From Tetmemena sp. SeJ-2015 (Eukaryota; Ciliophora; Spirotrichea; Sporadotrichida; Oxytrichidae): a DNA stretch of 64,000 bases. The stretch covers positions 62,001 through 126,000 of the forward strand of contig JAJKFJ010021883.1 of the NCBI GenBank assembly GCA_027382625.1, written 5' to 3'. Under the pieces are notes generated by a model. The model was not told where the DNA came from. It was given only the letters and a program-made list of their open reading frames with translations, and made no database searches. This document shows, one piece after another, positions 24,017-34,542 of this stretch (within the stretch, counting starts at the first letter, position 1; the number at the start of each line of letters is the position of its first letter). The position numbers and the translations under genes were made by a program.

Positions 24017-25419
24017 GGTTGAGTAAGTCTGAATTGCTGGAGCCAGCTACCGAAGATTTCCTCAACAGCCTTCCTGTCCAAGTTCTTAGCCTCTTCTTCA
24101 TTGTTTAAGTATTCCTCAATCCTAGTGTGATAGCTTGCTCTCTCGCGATAAGATACTCTTGGAGTGAAATGCGCTGAGCTATGATGTTGCACTTCATGGT
24201 TTCCTCTTTGAGTCTTTGGAGTTCCTTCAATCGCTGCTCCTCAGCTTGCTTTCTCTTCTCTTCGAGAATGTGTTCCCTTCTCTTGCGAACTGCGTTCATG
24301 AACTCAGGCTTTAGAAGGTTATCGAATGAGTCTAGCTCAAAGCACTAATGGAGGAGCTTCACATCAACTTCAGATGTAAGTCCCATCAGACCTACAGCCT
24401 TATCCTTGACTTGGGCTACTAAAGCTTTGTTGGTATCATTCTATGCAGCTATGAGCTCTGCGATGAAGTACTCTCCGTAAGCTTCTGTGACAGTCTCAGA
24501 CTGGGAGTTGAACACATCGGCCAAGTCATCGTGATCTTCTTGGCGGGCGTCTCTCACCTCAATGAAGGGCAACACCAAAAGGCGAGAGGAGAAGAAGATT
24601 CTCGAAGAGAAGTGAATTCCTCTCACGTCTTTCAAGATCTCTCGATGCTTGCACTCCAGTTCTTGGTAGAAGTCTCGCACAGGGTCGAAGCAGTAGTTCA
24701 CATCCTCTTCGTCAGCGTCTCCTCCTATTAGATAGAGTAAGGCATCAGAGTTTAATAAGTAGTGGCAAGTTTCAAATTCAAATATATTCACTAGGGAAGG
24801 AATCTTTGGTTGATTTGAAACTGCTTAATGATGAAACAACCGCTCTTCAACAATTACTTACTCATAAGGAAAAGCACTCCAATTAGGTCTGGGAGGGAGG
24901 TGTAGACTGTTTGAAGGATCTTCTTGTAGGCGTACTTCTAATCTTTGTAAGCGATTGAACCACCTGCTATGAAGTAGGTCATCCACAAACTGTTGAAGGT
25001 TGAGAACTCTTGGATCTCAAAAGCCTTTCTGAACCATTCATACAAAATATAGGATGGAGCACTTTTATCTTATAAGTTTGATTAATTGTTCCCAGCAGTT
25101 ATAGTGGCGGTCGTCATACATGCCCCTCATTCCCTAATATTAGAATAAGATGTTGATGTCTATCTCTTACTTGAGGGAAGTCTTCGAAAGCAGCAAAGGC
25201 CACAACATGTCCCTCTCTGTCGAGTACTGTGATAGCTAGGTAAGCAGTCTCAATGAGTTTGAGTACTTTGGGGTAGGAGTATACGCGGTTGTATACATCG
25301 TCTTTTCCAATCCCGACTAGGTTGATGATTTGATCGCAGTCGTCTGGGTCTGCGCGTCTGAGCACTATCGAATCGAAGTCGAAGTCCTCTTGTTGGTAGA
25401 GTTCCATATTTCCGTCCAT
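24007..25419 (-). CDS. CFAP61: CFAP61, 5' block (N-terminal GNAT-like domain), inverted
   Basis: ATG at 25419 opens MDGNMELYQQEDFDFDSIVL, then RRADPDDCDQIINLVG and AITVLDREGHVVAFAAFED, the acetyltransferase-like N-terminus of CFAP61. Introns with GTAAG...AG ends occur near 25135-25171 and 24790-24860. The block continues through CFDPVRDFYQELECKHRE and a Lys/Glu coiled coil to RLTQPDEY at the 24007-24016 pointer. It lies on the strand opposite to the rest of the gene and to its right, so the germline order is 3' block, then inverted 5' block. One -1 frame slip near 24140 falls in a GAGAGAG run and may be a base-call error. Confidence 0.88.
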
Positions 25420-25626
25420 TTATATGCTTTCCTGGTCAGTTACTGCTGCTTATAGTCAACAAAGAGTTAAGTAATTGTTTGGGTGGGTGTATCTTATTCT
25501 TAACTTTCACAAGTTAAATTTCAATTCAAATCTTGCCACTCACTCTAATCACCCACTATTTGATACTACTAGCAAAGTAAAAGGGAGAGTTATTGTAATT
25601 ATAATTGGAGAATTTAAACAAACAAA

Positions 25627-26524
25627 ATGATAGAGCACAAACGCAGGGAGAATGAAAATCTAAACCAACTCAAAAATCAGATGAAAGACATGTCGCAAGA
25701 TTTCATGGACATGAAGGCTGCCAGAGAAGAGTCCAAGCGCAAGCTAGAACAGAGATTCCAAAATGCTTATAAGTAATACTCACTCTCTTTTCATAGTTAA
25801 ACCTCAATTCAATCCAAGGAGTCTTATTTCAGACTATGTGCTGAAGTTTTCATAACTCCTCCTTCTAATATCAAGTTTATTTAAACTTTTGAATAGGGAA
25901 ATTGAGGAGAACAGGCAGTTCACAGTTGCATAGATGGAGATGGTGCATGGCACTTTGAATGCCTTCCAGAGCTCTTTCTTGAATGAGCTTGACGAACTAG
26001 GCAAGAACCTCAAGAACCAAATCAATGAGGAGGGTACGTTTGTGAGGGCACAGTGGTCTGCCAATCACCAACGCATGGACCAGCTAGAGGGCATGATCAA
26101 CAAAGAAAGAGAGGACCGCATCAAGTACCATGACGACTACCTCAACCCCATCAGGGCTCAGATCAAGAACATCCAAGAGGGTCAAGTCAAGGAGAAGAAG
26201 ACCAGAATCACTAATGAGAAGGCCATCCTGAAGGAGATAGCTAACGAGTCCACCAACATGCAGAACGACATCCAAGAGGAGTCAGTCAACCGCCAGGAGA
26301 AGATGCAGGACTTGGAGGACTTCATCACTCAGGACACTGAGCTCACCACTAAGTTCTTGGAGAAATTCGAGAAGCAAGCCATATTTGAGGCTGACAAGTT
26401 CATGGACGACTTGGAGAAGGAAATGAACAGCAGGTTCGAGCACCAGAATAACATGCTCAACAACATGAGCAAGTTTGTGGGCAAGTTCCAGGAGACTTTA
26501 AAAATATTCGGCAAAGATGTATGA
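25627..26524 (+). CDS. SF-assemblin / beta-giardin family protein
   Basis: ATG at 25627 and one intron (25773-25896, GTAATA...GAATAG) give 257 residues ending at TGA 26522-26524; the spliced length is divisible by three. The protein is almost wholly alpha-helical coiled coil with regular heptads (MDQLEGMINKEREDRIKYHD, ITNEKAILKEIANESTNMQN). SF-assemblins of this length form 2-nm filaments in striated fibres at basal bodies; in ciliates they belong to the kinetodesmal and basal-body rootlet apparatus. Only one Gln is TAG (QMEMVH); the other Gln codons are CAA or CAG, unlike the disordered genes nearby. The 5' end lies about 200 bp from the divergent CFAP61 start. Confidence 0.82.
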
Positions 26525-26664
26525 GTGGGTGTACTGTGCTTTTAAGGAGAAAGTGGGAGGATTATATTTGGATTATTGTTCATTCTCACTCTTAAATGAT
26601 ATCGCATTAAGCGATGAGACTTTTATCTGACTATGGTTAATTATGAATAAACATCTTTCAGTTG

Positions 26665-27595
26665 TCACTTTGCCTTTGGCTGGTACTTGAGCAGGAAAGC
26701 ATCCTCTGCGTCTTGGAGCTTGAACTGGTAGTTAAGGATCTCGTAGTTCTCTTTTTCGCTTCTGAAGATTGCCTGGTAGTTCTTGGGCTCCATGCCTTGC
26801 TGACCCATCATTTGAGAAGGGTTAGGCATCATTGAGCTCATCTCATCAATACCTTCCTCACCTAGGAACAGGTTCATCAGTCCTTGGAGACCGAAGATCA
26901 ACAGGAAGCACCTATCACAAACTTATAAGTACAATCAGACTTACCAACTCATAGAGGAAACATAGCTGGGATCAAGTGCCTGCATAGCAAGTCCCTGTTG
27001 GGTGATGGCCTTGAATTTCTGGCCAAGAGGGAAGGGAACTTGAGCGATAATGAAACCTGAGAAGAAAGAGCCAACCACAGAGAAGAGGAAGATGTTGAAC
27101 ATACCTTGCACATTCTACTTCATCATGTTGCCCATCATATCGGGTCCCATCATGGCCATAGGGTTAGCTGCTCCCACCTTTCTATTCAAATAGCCAGTGG
27201 TCTCATTGCAGAAATAAGCCTTGCGAGCCTTGACTGCCTCAATTGGCAAGTACTGAGCATTGTTCCTAATCCTGACGCTTCTTGCAACAGCAGTCCTATA
27301 GAATTGATTATAATCATGTTGCTTACTCGTCCTTTAAATCGCTCTTGATGTCAGCAAGTACCTTATGAACATCTATTGTGCCTGGGTCCTCCTTGGTAAA
27401 ATCAGTCAGCTTTTCGAACACAGTTTTCTTAAGAGCCTTAATGCTGAGACTGACTGGATGTATGAGGGCGTTATCGGGTGCATACATCCACTTAGTGATG
27501 TGGAATCTGAGGAGAGCCACAATTATCATAAGAACTATGAGTGGGAAGAACACGTAGTCGCGAATGCGTGGATCCACATACAAAGTTTGCTTCAT
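26665..27595 (-). CDS. EMC3: ER membrane protein complex subunit 3 (EMC3)
   Basis: ATG at 27595 opens MKQTLYVDPRIRDYVFFPLI, the typical EMC3 start, followed by a first membrane span and the RNNAQYLP motif. A Met-rich cytosolic loop (NPMAMMGPDMMGNMMKQN) leads into the IIAQVPFPLGQKFKAITQQG hairpin and a last span (LLIFGLQGLMNLFL). Two short introns, 27296-27326 (31 nt) and 26912-26944 (33 nt), restore 288 residues with TGA at the end. EMC3 is the Oxa1-type insertase core of the ER membrane complex, which inserts tail-anchored and multipass proteins. No IES is needed, so this gene may sit on a single MDS. Confidence 0.93.
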
Positions 27596-27798
27596 TTTTT
27601 TGCTAGTTAATTTAATTAATATAATACTCTCTGCAATTATTCTAAGCTCCTCCTCCTTAATAAAGTGTTTGTGTAAATTATTCTCTGATTGGGCTTGAAT
27701 TGCTCGCAGCTTGTCGTTTATAATTTTAATATGTCCGATTAATTAAGTTCAATATAAGATCCAACGAAGGGGAAAATCTTAATTCTTCATTCTCTTTT

Positions 27799-27838
27799 AA
27801 AGCCCAAGCACTTCGTTAACTTCATCACTCAAACGTGA
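27799..27838 (+). CDS. Displaced last coding segment of mitochondrial acyl carrier protein
   Basis: The 15-bp word AAAGCCCAAGCACTT at 27799-27813 is followed by codons for FVNFITQT and TGA (27836-27838). The same 15 bp closes the ACP body at 28932-28946, about 1.1 kb to the right on the same strand. Flanking bases differ on both sides of the two copies. Joined there, the protein reads EKFQKPKHFVNFITQT, a normal ACP C-terminus. The last MDS therefore lies upstream of the body: a permuted, non-inverted scrambled gene. Confidence 0.88.
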
Positions 27839-27860
27839 ATTATTATGCACAGTATCATAC

Positions 27861-28001
27861 ATGAGGAGTGGGGTTTACTTGGAGGCATACAAGAATGAGT
27901 TCCACAAGTTGCCCCACGAAGGAGTTCACGCTGAGTTCAGCTTCAGAGAGGCATTCCCCGGACTTCCAGGCGAAAAGAAGGCCAAGGAGGCTCACCACTG
28001 A
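27861..28001 (+). CDS. Small ORF of 46 residues between the two ACP pieces
   Basis: ATG at 27861 to TGA at 27999-28001 encodes MRSGVYLEAYKNEFHKLPHE followed by a Phe/Pro-rich end (SFREAFPGLPGEKKAKEAHH). Codons are GC-ended, like the conserved genes around it, which argues that it is real. I do not recognise it. It could be a complete small mitochondrial or ribosomal-type protein, or the last MDS of another scrambled gene whose N-terminus lies elsewhere. Confidence 0.45.
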   Translation: MRSGVYLEAYKNEFHKLPHEGVHAEFSFREAFPGLPGEKKAKEAHH

Positions 28002-28400
28002 GCAGCAGCTAAACGGCCGACCAATGAGCGAGATTGATCTGCCGCAGCCACTGCTGTTGCCCCTCTAAGTAAGCGCATCTTTCTCTTGAGCTGTTTTGAA
28101 CTATGGACGGTGGGAGTGCGCTTTGCAGACTCGAGAGGAGAGATGTTAGCTGAATTTATTTAACCTGAATCCTTTAAACCTTAAATACAAACTACTATCT
28201 CCCCCCTCGCAATCTAATATTATAATTAACTCCTATCCCTCATCTTTATCCACTCAAACACACACCTCACTATTATTTATATCATCTTCTTCTCTTTTTA
28301 AAATCTACTACTTGAAGAGAGTGTGGGTGGTGCGATAGGAGGGTGGTGAAGATATAAAATTAATGGCGATAATTTATAATAAATAATAATAGCGAAGAAA
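28002..28400. other. Spacer within the ACP locus
   Basis: The right part is AT-rich with pyrimidine runs (28195-28320) and probably contains the ACP promoter. On the minus strand ATG at 28078 opens MRLLRGATAVAAADQSRSLV, which resembles a mitochondrial targeting leader but meets TGA after 28 codons. It could be a stray first MDS of an unidentified mitochondrial gene. Confidence 0.3.
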
Positions 28401-28946
28401 ATGTTATCCAAGGTAGTCACTGCTTACATGCTAAGAAACCCCGCTGCCAGAAGAGCTCCCCTTGCTCTGGCCAGAACTGCCACTCTCTGGAACATGCCCC
28501 AGAGAAACTTCCTCGACAAGATGGGACTCAACGAATCCACTGAGATTGCTACTCAATCAATAACTCTTCTTAGATTATAATTAATCTTGTAACTGACCTA
28601 TGAGAACAGTATTTAAAGGGAGGGGGAGATATTTAAGCAAGTGTGTGAGTATTTAGACTGAAGCATAGCTGAAGGCTGGTGAGGTATCACTCTGGAAGGA
28701 TCAACTCAAGAGAGAGGAGACTGCTTTGGTTCTTAAGGACAGAGACGAGGTCGAGCGCTATGTTCTCAGTCTTTGCCGCAGCTACTTCCGCGCTACCAAG
28801 AAGGCTTCCCTTCACCTCGACAGCACCCTCAGCGATCACGGTCTCGACAGTCTCGACCTTATTGAACTTGTTATCCAAGTTGAAGACGAGCTCGGAGTAG
28901 TCATTGATGCTGAAAACCTCGAGAAATTCCAAAAGCCCAAGCACTT
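28401..28946 (+). CDS. Mitochondrial acyl carrier protein, main body (scrambled, one IES)
   Basis: ATG at 28401 opens an Arg/Ala-rich mitochondrial leader (MLSKVVTAYMLRNPAARRAP). The ACP core carries DHGLDSLDLIELV, whose Ser is the 4'-phosphopantetheine attachment site, then QVEDELGVVIDAENLEKF. In mitochondria ACP carries acyl chains for type II fatty acid and lipoate synthesis and is a complex I and Fe-S assembly subunit. An IES with ACTGA pointers interrupts the leader region. The body stops at a 15-bp pointer, and the last eight residues are encoded at 27814-27838. All pieces together give 453 nt including the stop, exactly 151 codons. Confidence 0.93.
28544..28661 (+). other. IES in acyl carrier protein gene, ACTGA pointers
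   Basis: ACTGA at 28539-28543 and 28657-28661 bracket 113 nt of AT-rich DNA with in-frame breaks. Deleting one copy with the insert (118 nt) joins GLNEST to EAQLKAGEVSLWK and makes the whole ACP frame divisible by three. No GT-AG pair does this in the same place. Confidence 0.75.
28932..28946 (+). repeat. ACP pointer at the end of the body (15 bp)
   Basis: AAAGCCCAAGCACTT here matches 27799-27813 exactly; the next base on each side differs. After this copy the plus-strand sequence runs into unrelated AT-rich DNA. Confidence 0.88.
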
Positions 28947-28984
28947 ACTTCATAATCATCTCTTGCAATTAAAGTGTTGATATT

Positions 28985-29480
28985 GATGTATGTATATTTG
29001 AGGATTAGATAGAGTCTGCCCTGACTGGGTATTTAACTGACTCTTATGGTAAAGATTTTAGTGATGAGGATCTTTCTCGTTCAATGCTAGATTCAAATAA
29101 TGTGAAATAATCAGCATTGATTTCTGGAGCCTTTGTTTTCGGGTTGAATGTTGTCCAAATGAGATCCTTATATTGCACTCACAATCTTAAAACCCATGAT
29201 CTCTAAAAAATAGGAGAATGTGAAGTGTATATTGAATGCTTTCATTAGAGTTGCCTCTGCTTATCTTGAGCTTGAGCTTATTAATAACATCGTCGTTGTG
29301 GTGGGAGCTGCTACTTTCCCCATTGTGAGTCCTCCCCGACGGCAGAGGTGGCAGTTCCTTGCTCATGGTTCCATAACTCTGTCTCACCGACGAGAAGTTG
29401 AGCTAAGGGATTGTGGATCCAGCAGCCCCTTAACTAGCCACCGGAGAACTGGTAGCTATTAGGTTTGGTTTGTGGGTAAG
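28985..29480 (-). CDS. Hypothetical protein (fragmentary)
   Basis: A reverse-strand frame near 29200-29460 encodes RQSYGTMSKELPPLPSGRTH and a Ser/His-rich segment, with TAA/TAG as Gln. A second, differently framed stretch (NADYFTLFESSIERERSSSL, near 29080) follows and probably belongs to it after an intron or IES. I do not recognise the protein and could not place its start or stop firmly. Confidence 0.35.
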
Positions 29481-30508
29481 TTGAGTATTAGAAGGGGTTT
29501 GATTCTTATTTTATGACATTGAAGGGACTCAATTATAATTAGACTAATTTTAACTCAAAATATTATAGGCACACGCATCTCATCACTTTCCTGTGGAGGG
29601 ACAACTCAATCATAATTATTCTAATTGTCTAAAAATTTTACATTCGATTTCTCTAGCAATCCAACATTAATTAATATAAAGCTTCATTCTGCAATAGTTA
29701 TCAATCAGTAAGAACGTATTTGGAATTTGAAATATAACTTCAATACAAAATTTAATAAGATGATTACTTAAAAATTTCTAATCCAAATTTTAATTTGATG
29801 ATAATATAATATTCACTGCTATTATGCTCATTTAAACAAACCTTAGTTTTAGATTTATAGTTTGCTCTCACACAAAACCATATTTAAATATGAAATCTCT
29901 GAAACCATCCATCTTTCTAAGTCTTGCAAAAATTGTATCTAAGCAGTTTCACTTTAAGAAAGGTGGTCAGCTATGATACATACTGGTTTTCTTATATTGA
30001 GGAGAAAGAGGTTTCAACTCTCCAAAAAAAATGAGTGTTTTTATGCATCCAAACAATCTAAAGCAGGAGATTAATTTATTTCCTGATAACGAACTTCACC
30101 CACTGCTTTGTGAGTCAAAATTTGATGAGAAATGTTAGTAAATATATAATCTACTTAAAATGGAATATTGAGAGTAAGCTATAACTATATTTACGCTGGC
30201 CCATGCAAGCTTAATATATATTTACACATGCATATAGAGACTGTATTTATAACTGTTTGTATTTTCCACATTCCTTTTTACTCTTTGTGGAAAAAGACTT
30301 ATTTGATATTCCTTTGCTCTTGATTAACAACAACAACAACTAGGACAAACTTTTCAAAATTTAAAATGTCCTTTATGTTTCCATGCGCGCTTTCTAGTGA
30401 AGATTCAAGTCTCCTTGGAGGCCGGGTGGTCAGATGTTTAGATTTGCGATTCCATTTAATTGATATTATCTTAAATAATTTGTAATAAGTATTATGCGTT
30501 CAGTCATG
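29481..30508. other. AT-rich spacer
   Basis: About 1 kb of AT-rich DNA with no gene I can support. It contains a short AAC-type microsatellite (30328-30342). A 28-codon ORF at about 29889 (MKSLKPSIFLSLAKIVSKQF) is too short to call. Confidence 0.45.
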
Positions 30509-30660
30509 ATTTTCAAAAAGTTTTGAGTTTCCTTCTGTTTTGCCTGGACGAGCGAGGACTTAGCTCTAGTCTGCAATCCTAAAAGTTGGTACTGTAAGAG
30601 CTCTATGTCTGCCAAGTTTTGCTAAAACTATTCAAAGGTAATTTTACTTAATTATTAATT
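30509..30660 (+). repeat. Diverged dispersed repeat, copy 1
   Basis: This stretch aligns along its length with 40560-40710. Shared words include TTTTGAGTTT, GAGGAC, TTGGTACT and GGTAATTTTACT in the same order. Relative to copy 2 it has a 1-nt deletion and about 6 nt missing, so an ORF open through copy 2 changes frame here. It lies about 300 bp past the stop of the FCP1-like gene. It may be a decayed gene copy, a germline-limited element or an RNA gene. Confidence 0.7.
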
Positions 30661-30949
30661 TCAGAAAATATAGACAACGTTCTCCTCAACCAGCCTTCTC
30701 AAATCTTAAAATAAAGTTAAGCAATCACAAGTGGTCTAAAGACTAAAATCAGTGGCTACTGACATTAGATGCTCATACTCATAAATTCAAAATCTGAGTT
30801 TACATCACTATAGTAGTGGTGACTTTATTATTAACTTTTGAACCTTTATTAATGAAGTTAGCTAGCTATTGGATTTGTTATCATTGGATGCTGATGTTTA
30901 AACTTTGCATAAACTCTTACTAATAGTCTAATGCAGCATACATTTTATG

Positions 30950-33900
30950 TCATTACTGTTCTACTTCATATCCTATGTCCTTATTTACAACTTCAGGAGA
31001 GAAGGGACTACTCGTGTTCTTGCTTGACTAAGTATTTTCAAGGTCCATGTTTTTGCTATCGTGATGCTCGTCTTGAGATAGGAATCCAGGATCAACTGGC
31101 TTCGGCAAGTTTGAGGAACTGCTTACATACTCTCCGTTCAAAGCTTAAATAAGCCTCTAAGAACATTTGTAAGTAATTAATTAGCTTTGATAGTTGACTT
31201 CAACATGACAAGTTAAGTGTTTCAATAAGTTTAAATTCGTTATAGATGTGTAGTTGAGAGAACCGTCGTAGGGAAGAATGATGACGGAGGAGAGATAGTT
31301 TTAATCGACCCTGCTTTGATCCACCTCCACCACTATAATTTCCTCAAGAGTGCGTGCGTATAATAGCTTAGACAAATCCTTAATTAGGATGCTTAATTTA
31401 TTGTATATCAAACTACTACTTCAATATTTTTATTTGCTGTTATCATCACTAAGTACTAAGTCTTCTTTTGTGAAAACATAGCTGAATAGGTTTTTTAGGT
31501 CTGGAATCTTGTCAAGAATCTAACTCAGACATTCTCGGGGCAGATAAGTGAAAATAATCAACTCACAATAGGCTTGCAGGTCTCTAAGAGCCTTTATCAA
31601 TGGGTGGATCAGATACTCAAATCAAATACATAATTAAATGAAATTAAGTCTAAACAGAAGTTATTAATTATCAAGGAATAGATTCAATGAATTTAATCTT
31701 CAAAAATGCAATTCAGTTTCATAAATAATTTGCTAGATACTTCACAAGGAGCTAAAATATTATTAGTTTAAGGGTTTAAAAATATTAATTATATTAGGAT
31801 CCTAAAATAGAGGGAGGGAGGGAATCTATCTATGAATCCTTGGCCAGACTCAATATTTCCCCTCTATCTTAAAAGTTCATAGGAATATAACCCTCATACA
31901 AGCTGATAAAACTTACAATTTTATTTGAGAACTTGCTAAGAGAAATCTCTTAGATTGTGATATCTTAGAGGTAAAAATTCTCTTTCTGAGTGTCCACAAT
32001 TTTTATGAGGATGTCCACTATATCCATGACGAGAGTGAATCTCCCTATACAAAGTAATTAGCAATTAATATTAATAGTCATTTTGAAACGTTCGTCCTCC
32101 CCACTTATAAGTAATATATTAAGCAGCTTGCGTATTTAATAGCTAACTTACTTGAGGAAGTCTTTCTATACGGTACTGCCTCCGAGTTATCGAGAGGCTA
32201 CTGTGAAGAGTCATTTTCCTCTATCACTGAATAGAGGATCTACTTGGTTTTTAGGATCTCTGGCTCTGTCAGGAAGATCTTCCTCCTGTCGTGAAACTCA
32301 GGCTTCTTATCCCCACTAGCGCCGTTTCTATCGCTAAAACTCTTTTCCTCGGCTCCGATGTCAAAGCTCTCTCCTCGATCCCTAAAATGACCTCCCACTC
32401 CATTGTTGTAGTCCGAAGAGTAGTTCAAGTTCATTACAGAAATCATCTAAGTGGCATCCATAAATTGAATCAAAGAAATCTTAAAGTATAGTAGATTGAA
32501 CTTATAAACTGCTGGTGTTTTTAATTACTCTTATTAAACATAGGGGTGTCCATTCTACATATTTGTCGGTTTTCAAGCAATTAAAGTTTTGCTGAATCGT
32601 CCCTTTCAGAATCCAGGACTTGGTCCTAGGATTGAGAGGAATCAATATCTTAACCGGTGCCTTAGAAAGGATTTTCATTAGCATTAAGAAATTGCTCCAA
32701 CTTCTTTTCCTCCTCACCATCACTTCCAGGACCATCTATATTTGCTATCTCTTATGATACACATTGAGTATAAATTTATCAGTATGAATGGATGATATAT
32801 GAAATATATTGGTGCTTAAAAAATAGAGGCTACCTATTGAAGCTTGCATCCTAGGAATTAATTTCTTGCCTTTATGATACCTCAATTATTTTTTCCATTT
32901 CTCTTTTTTAGCTGAGTGCACCATCCTCATTTTCCTCGTTTTCTTCTTGAATAGAGTGCTAAATTGCCCCACTTAATGCAAATAACCCATTGGGTTTTGT
33001 ATTTGTTCTAATTAGTTAGCTATCCTGGGATAACTACTATTATTAATTCCGAATAAACTCTTAAAGCAAGAGAATTCCTTTCAATATAAAAAACCTTCTC
33101 ACATTTCTCGAGATAAATAATTAAAGGTATTAATCTTTACAGGTTTAGTTGACTCGCTTTTATCAAAGTAAGAAGATCCTTGCATATTTAGAGTTCCCAT
33201 TTATTTAGCTATCCCAGTTACGATAGTTCCTCCTCCACTAAGAGCTGTGCTCTCAAAATTTGATTTAGTTGAGCCTAAAATTTCTTTTTGAACAACTCCA
33301 CTATTTTAAATTGTCCCAATAGCAAGCTAGCCATTCGAATCTGTGAAGTACTATGGTGGCTGGCTTTAACCATACCCAGCTCTTGAGTCTGTGATGCTAT
33401 TTCTTTTCTCCTTCCTGAATTCAATATGCTATTTTATCTCATCTTTGTCCTCTTATGAGGAGCCTTCAGAAGAAGAATTGCCCATTTTAATCAGCTCCAA
33501 GTTCAAGTTGTCATCTCCAACCTTACTCACGACTCCACTCTTAAACTGTGGATTCCTTGAGTATACGTCCATCTGAATCTTCTAACTTTCAGAGGGACTC
33601 TCTTGAGCAAGTAGAAGGTTTTTAGAGAAGTGCTACGAGTCTACATTTCGACGCATGAAGTTTTAAGACTCAAACATATCGCTAAAATAGCCAATATAAG
33701 TTGAATAATTTAGAGGGACTTATTAGGAATAGTGAAGTTATTATTGAGAGTTTTGACCCTCTATAAATTCGCATAATTTGGGGTTCCCTTTCTTGTTAGA
33801 AGTGGATTTTATTTGAGGCTTCCAGAGCTGCCTCCACTCGAACAATAGGCGTTCATCTTCTCCGATACCGTTGTAGATTCAAATTCGTCAATAAAGGGAA

Positions 33901-34009
33901 GGGAGCAGACACTCTCCTTTCGACTATTGTGAAATGGGGAGTTTTTGATATTTTCTCCTAATAGGTATCTCTACTTCAAAGGGCTATTGTTAATACAATT
34001 ATCTACCAT
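30950..34009 (-). CDS. FCP1-like (HAD/NIF) phosphatase domain protein, probably inactive
   Basis: ATG at 34009 opens MVDNCINNSPLKQRYLLGEN. A long Ser/Asn-rich disordered region follows to about 32.2 kb. The C-terminal part has FCP1-type features: FTLVMDIVDILIKI near 32020 at the place of the catalytic TLVxDLDETL motif, then LQAYCELIIFTYLPRECLSQ near 31570 and FSYVFTKEDLVLSDD near 31470. A Ser-rich tail ends at TGA 30950-30952. FCP1-like enzymes dephosphorylate Ser/Thr, for example on the RNA polymerase II tail. Here the second Asp and the Thr of DxDxT seem to be lost, so it may be a pseudophosphatase. Several intron or IES breaks are unresolved. Confidence 0.6.
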
Positions 34010-34542
34010 CGCTGTTCGCTGCTTATTTTTATTATTCATCAATTCAATTAAGTAAATGATGGAATATAAATTCATGGATTAATTCCAGCAATATACTATT
34101 TTAATCTTATCAGCATTCTTAGTCGCTCCAAATCCCTTATTTTCTATTCTTGAAAGTCAAATTTTAGGATAAAATTACATAGAGAGTTAGCTAAAGCATT
34201 CTTTTTGCATGTAATCTAATCCTCGGCACTTAATAAAGAGCGTGCGAAAGAAAGAAAGCAATTTTCTGTATAACTACATTCAAAGATAGCCCTCACTTAA
34301 CTAACAGAGTGTTAATTAAGAGTCCACTAACGTCACGCGCCATAAAAATCTAAGCATGATAGCACAGCCAAAAAGGATGGGGCAGGAGTTTTGTGATCAC
34401 TGCCTTATTTCCAAGTACATTCGAAGCCGCACTCCCTCTTTACTTCCAAAGCCTTATATTAAATATACTGATTGATTCCCTCTTTCTTAATTTTAAGCAC
34501 GGTTATTAAGATAAGCTGCTCCACAAAAGTGCTAAAAAATTC
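34010..34542. promoter_or_regulatory. Divergent intergenic region
   Basis: This 530-bp AT-rich gap separates two genes whose ATGs point away from each other (34009 minus, 34543 plus), so it should hold both 5' regions. A perfect element or TATA box could not be singled out. No RNA gene was seen. Confidence 0.35.

Noticed and set aside
23490..24792. ORFs antisense to CFAP61 and other conserved genes
   Set aside because: They are shadows of the real frames, with no family resemblance of their own.
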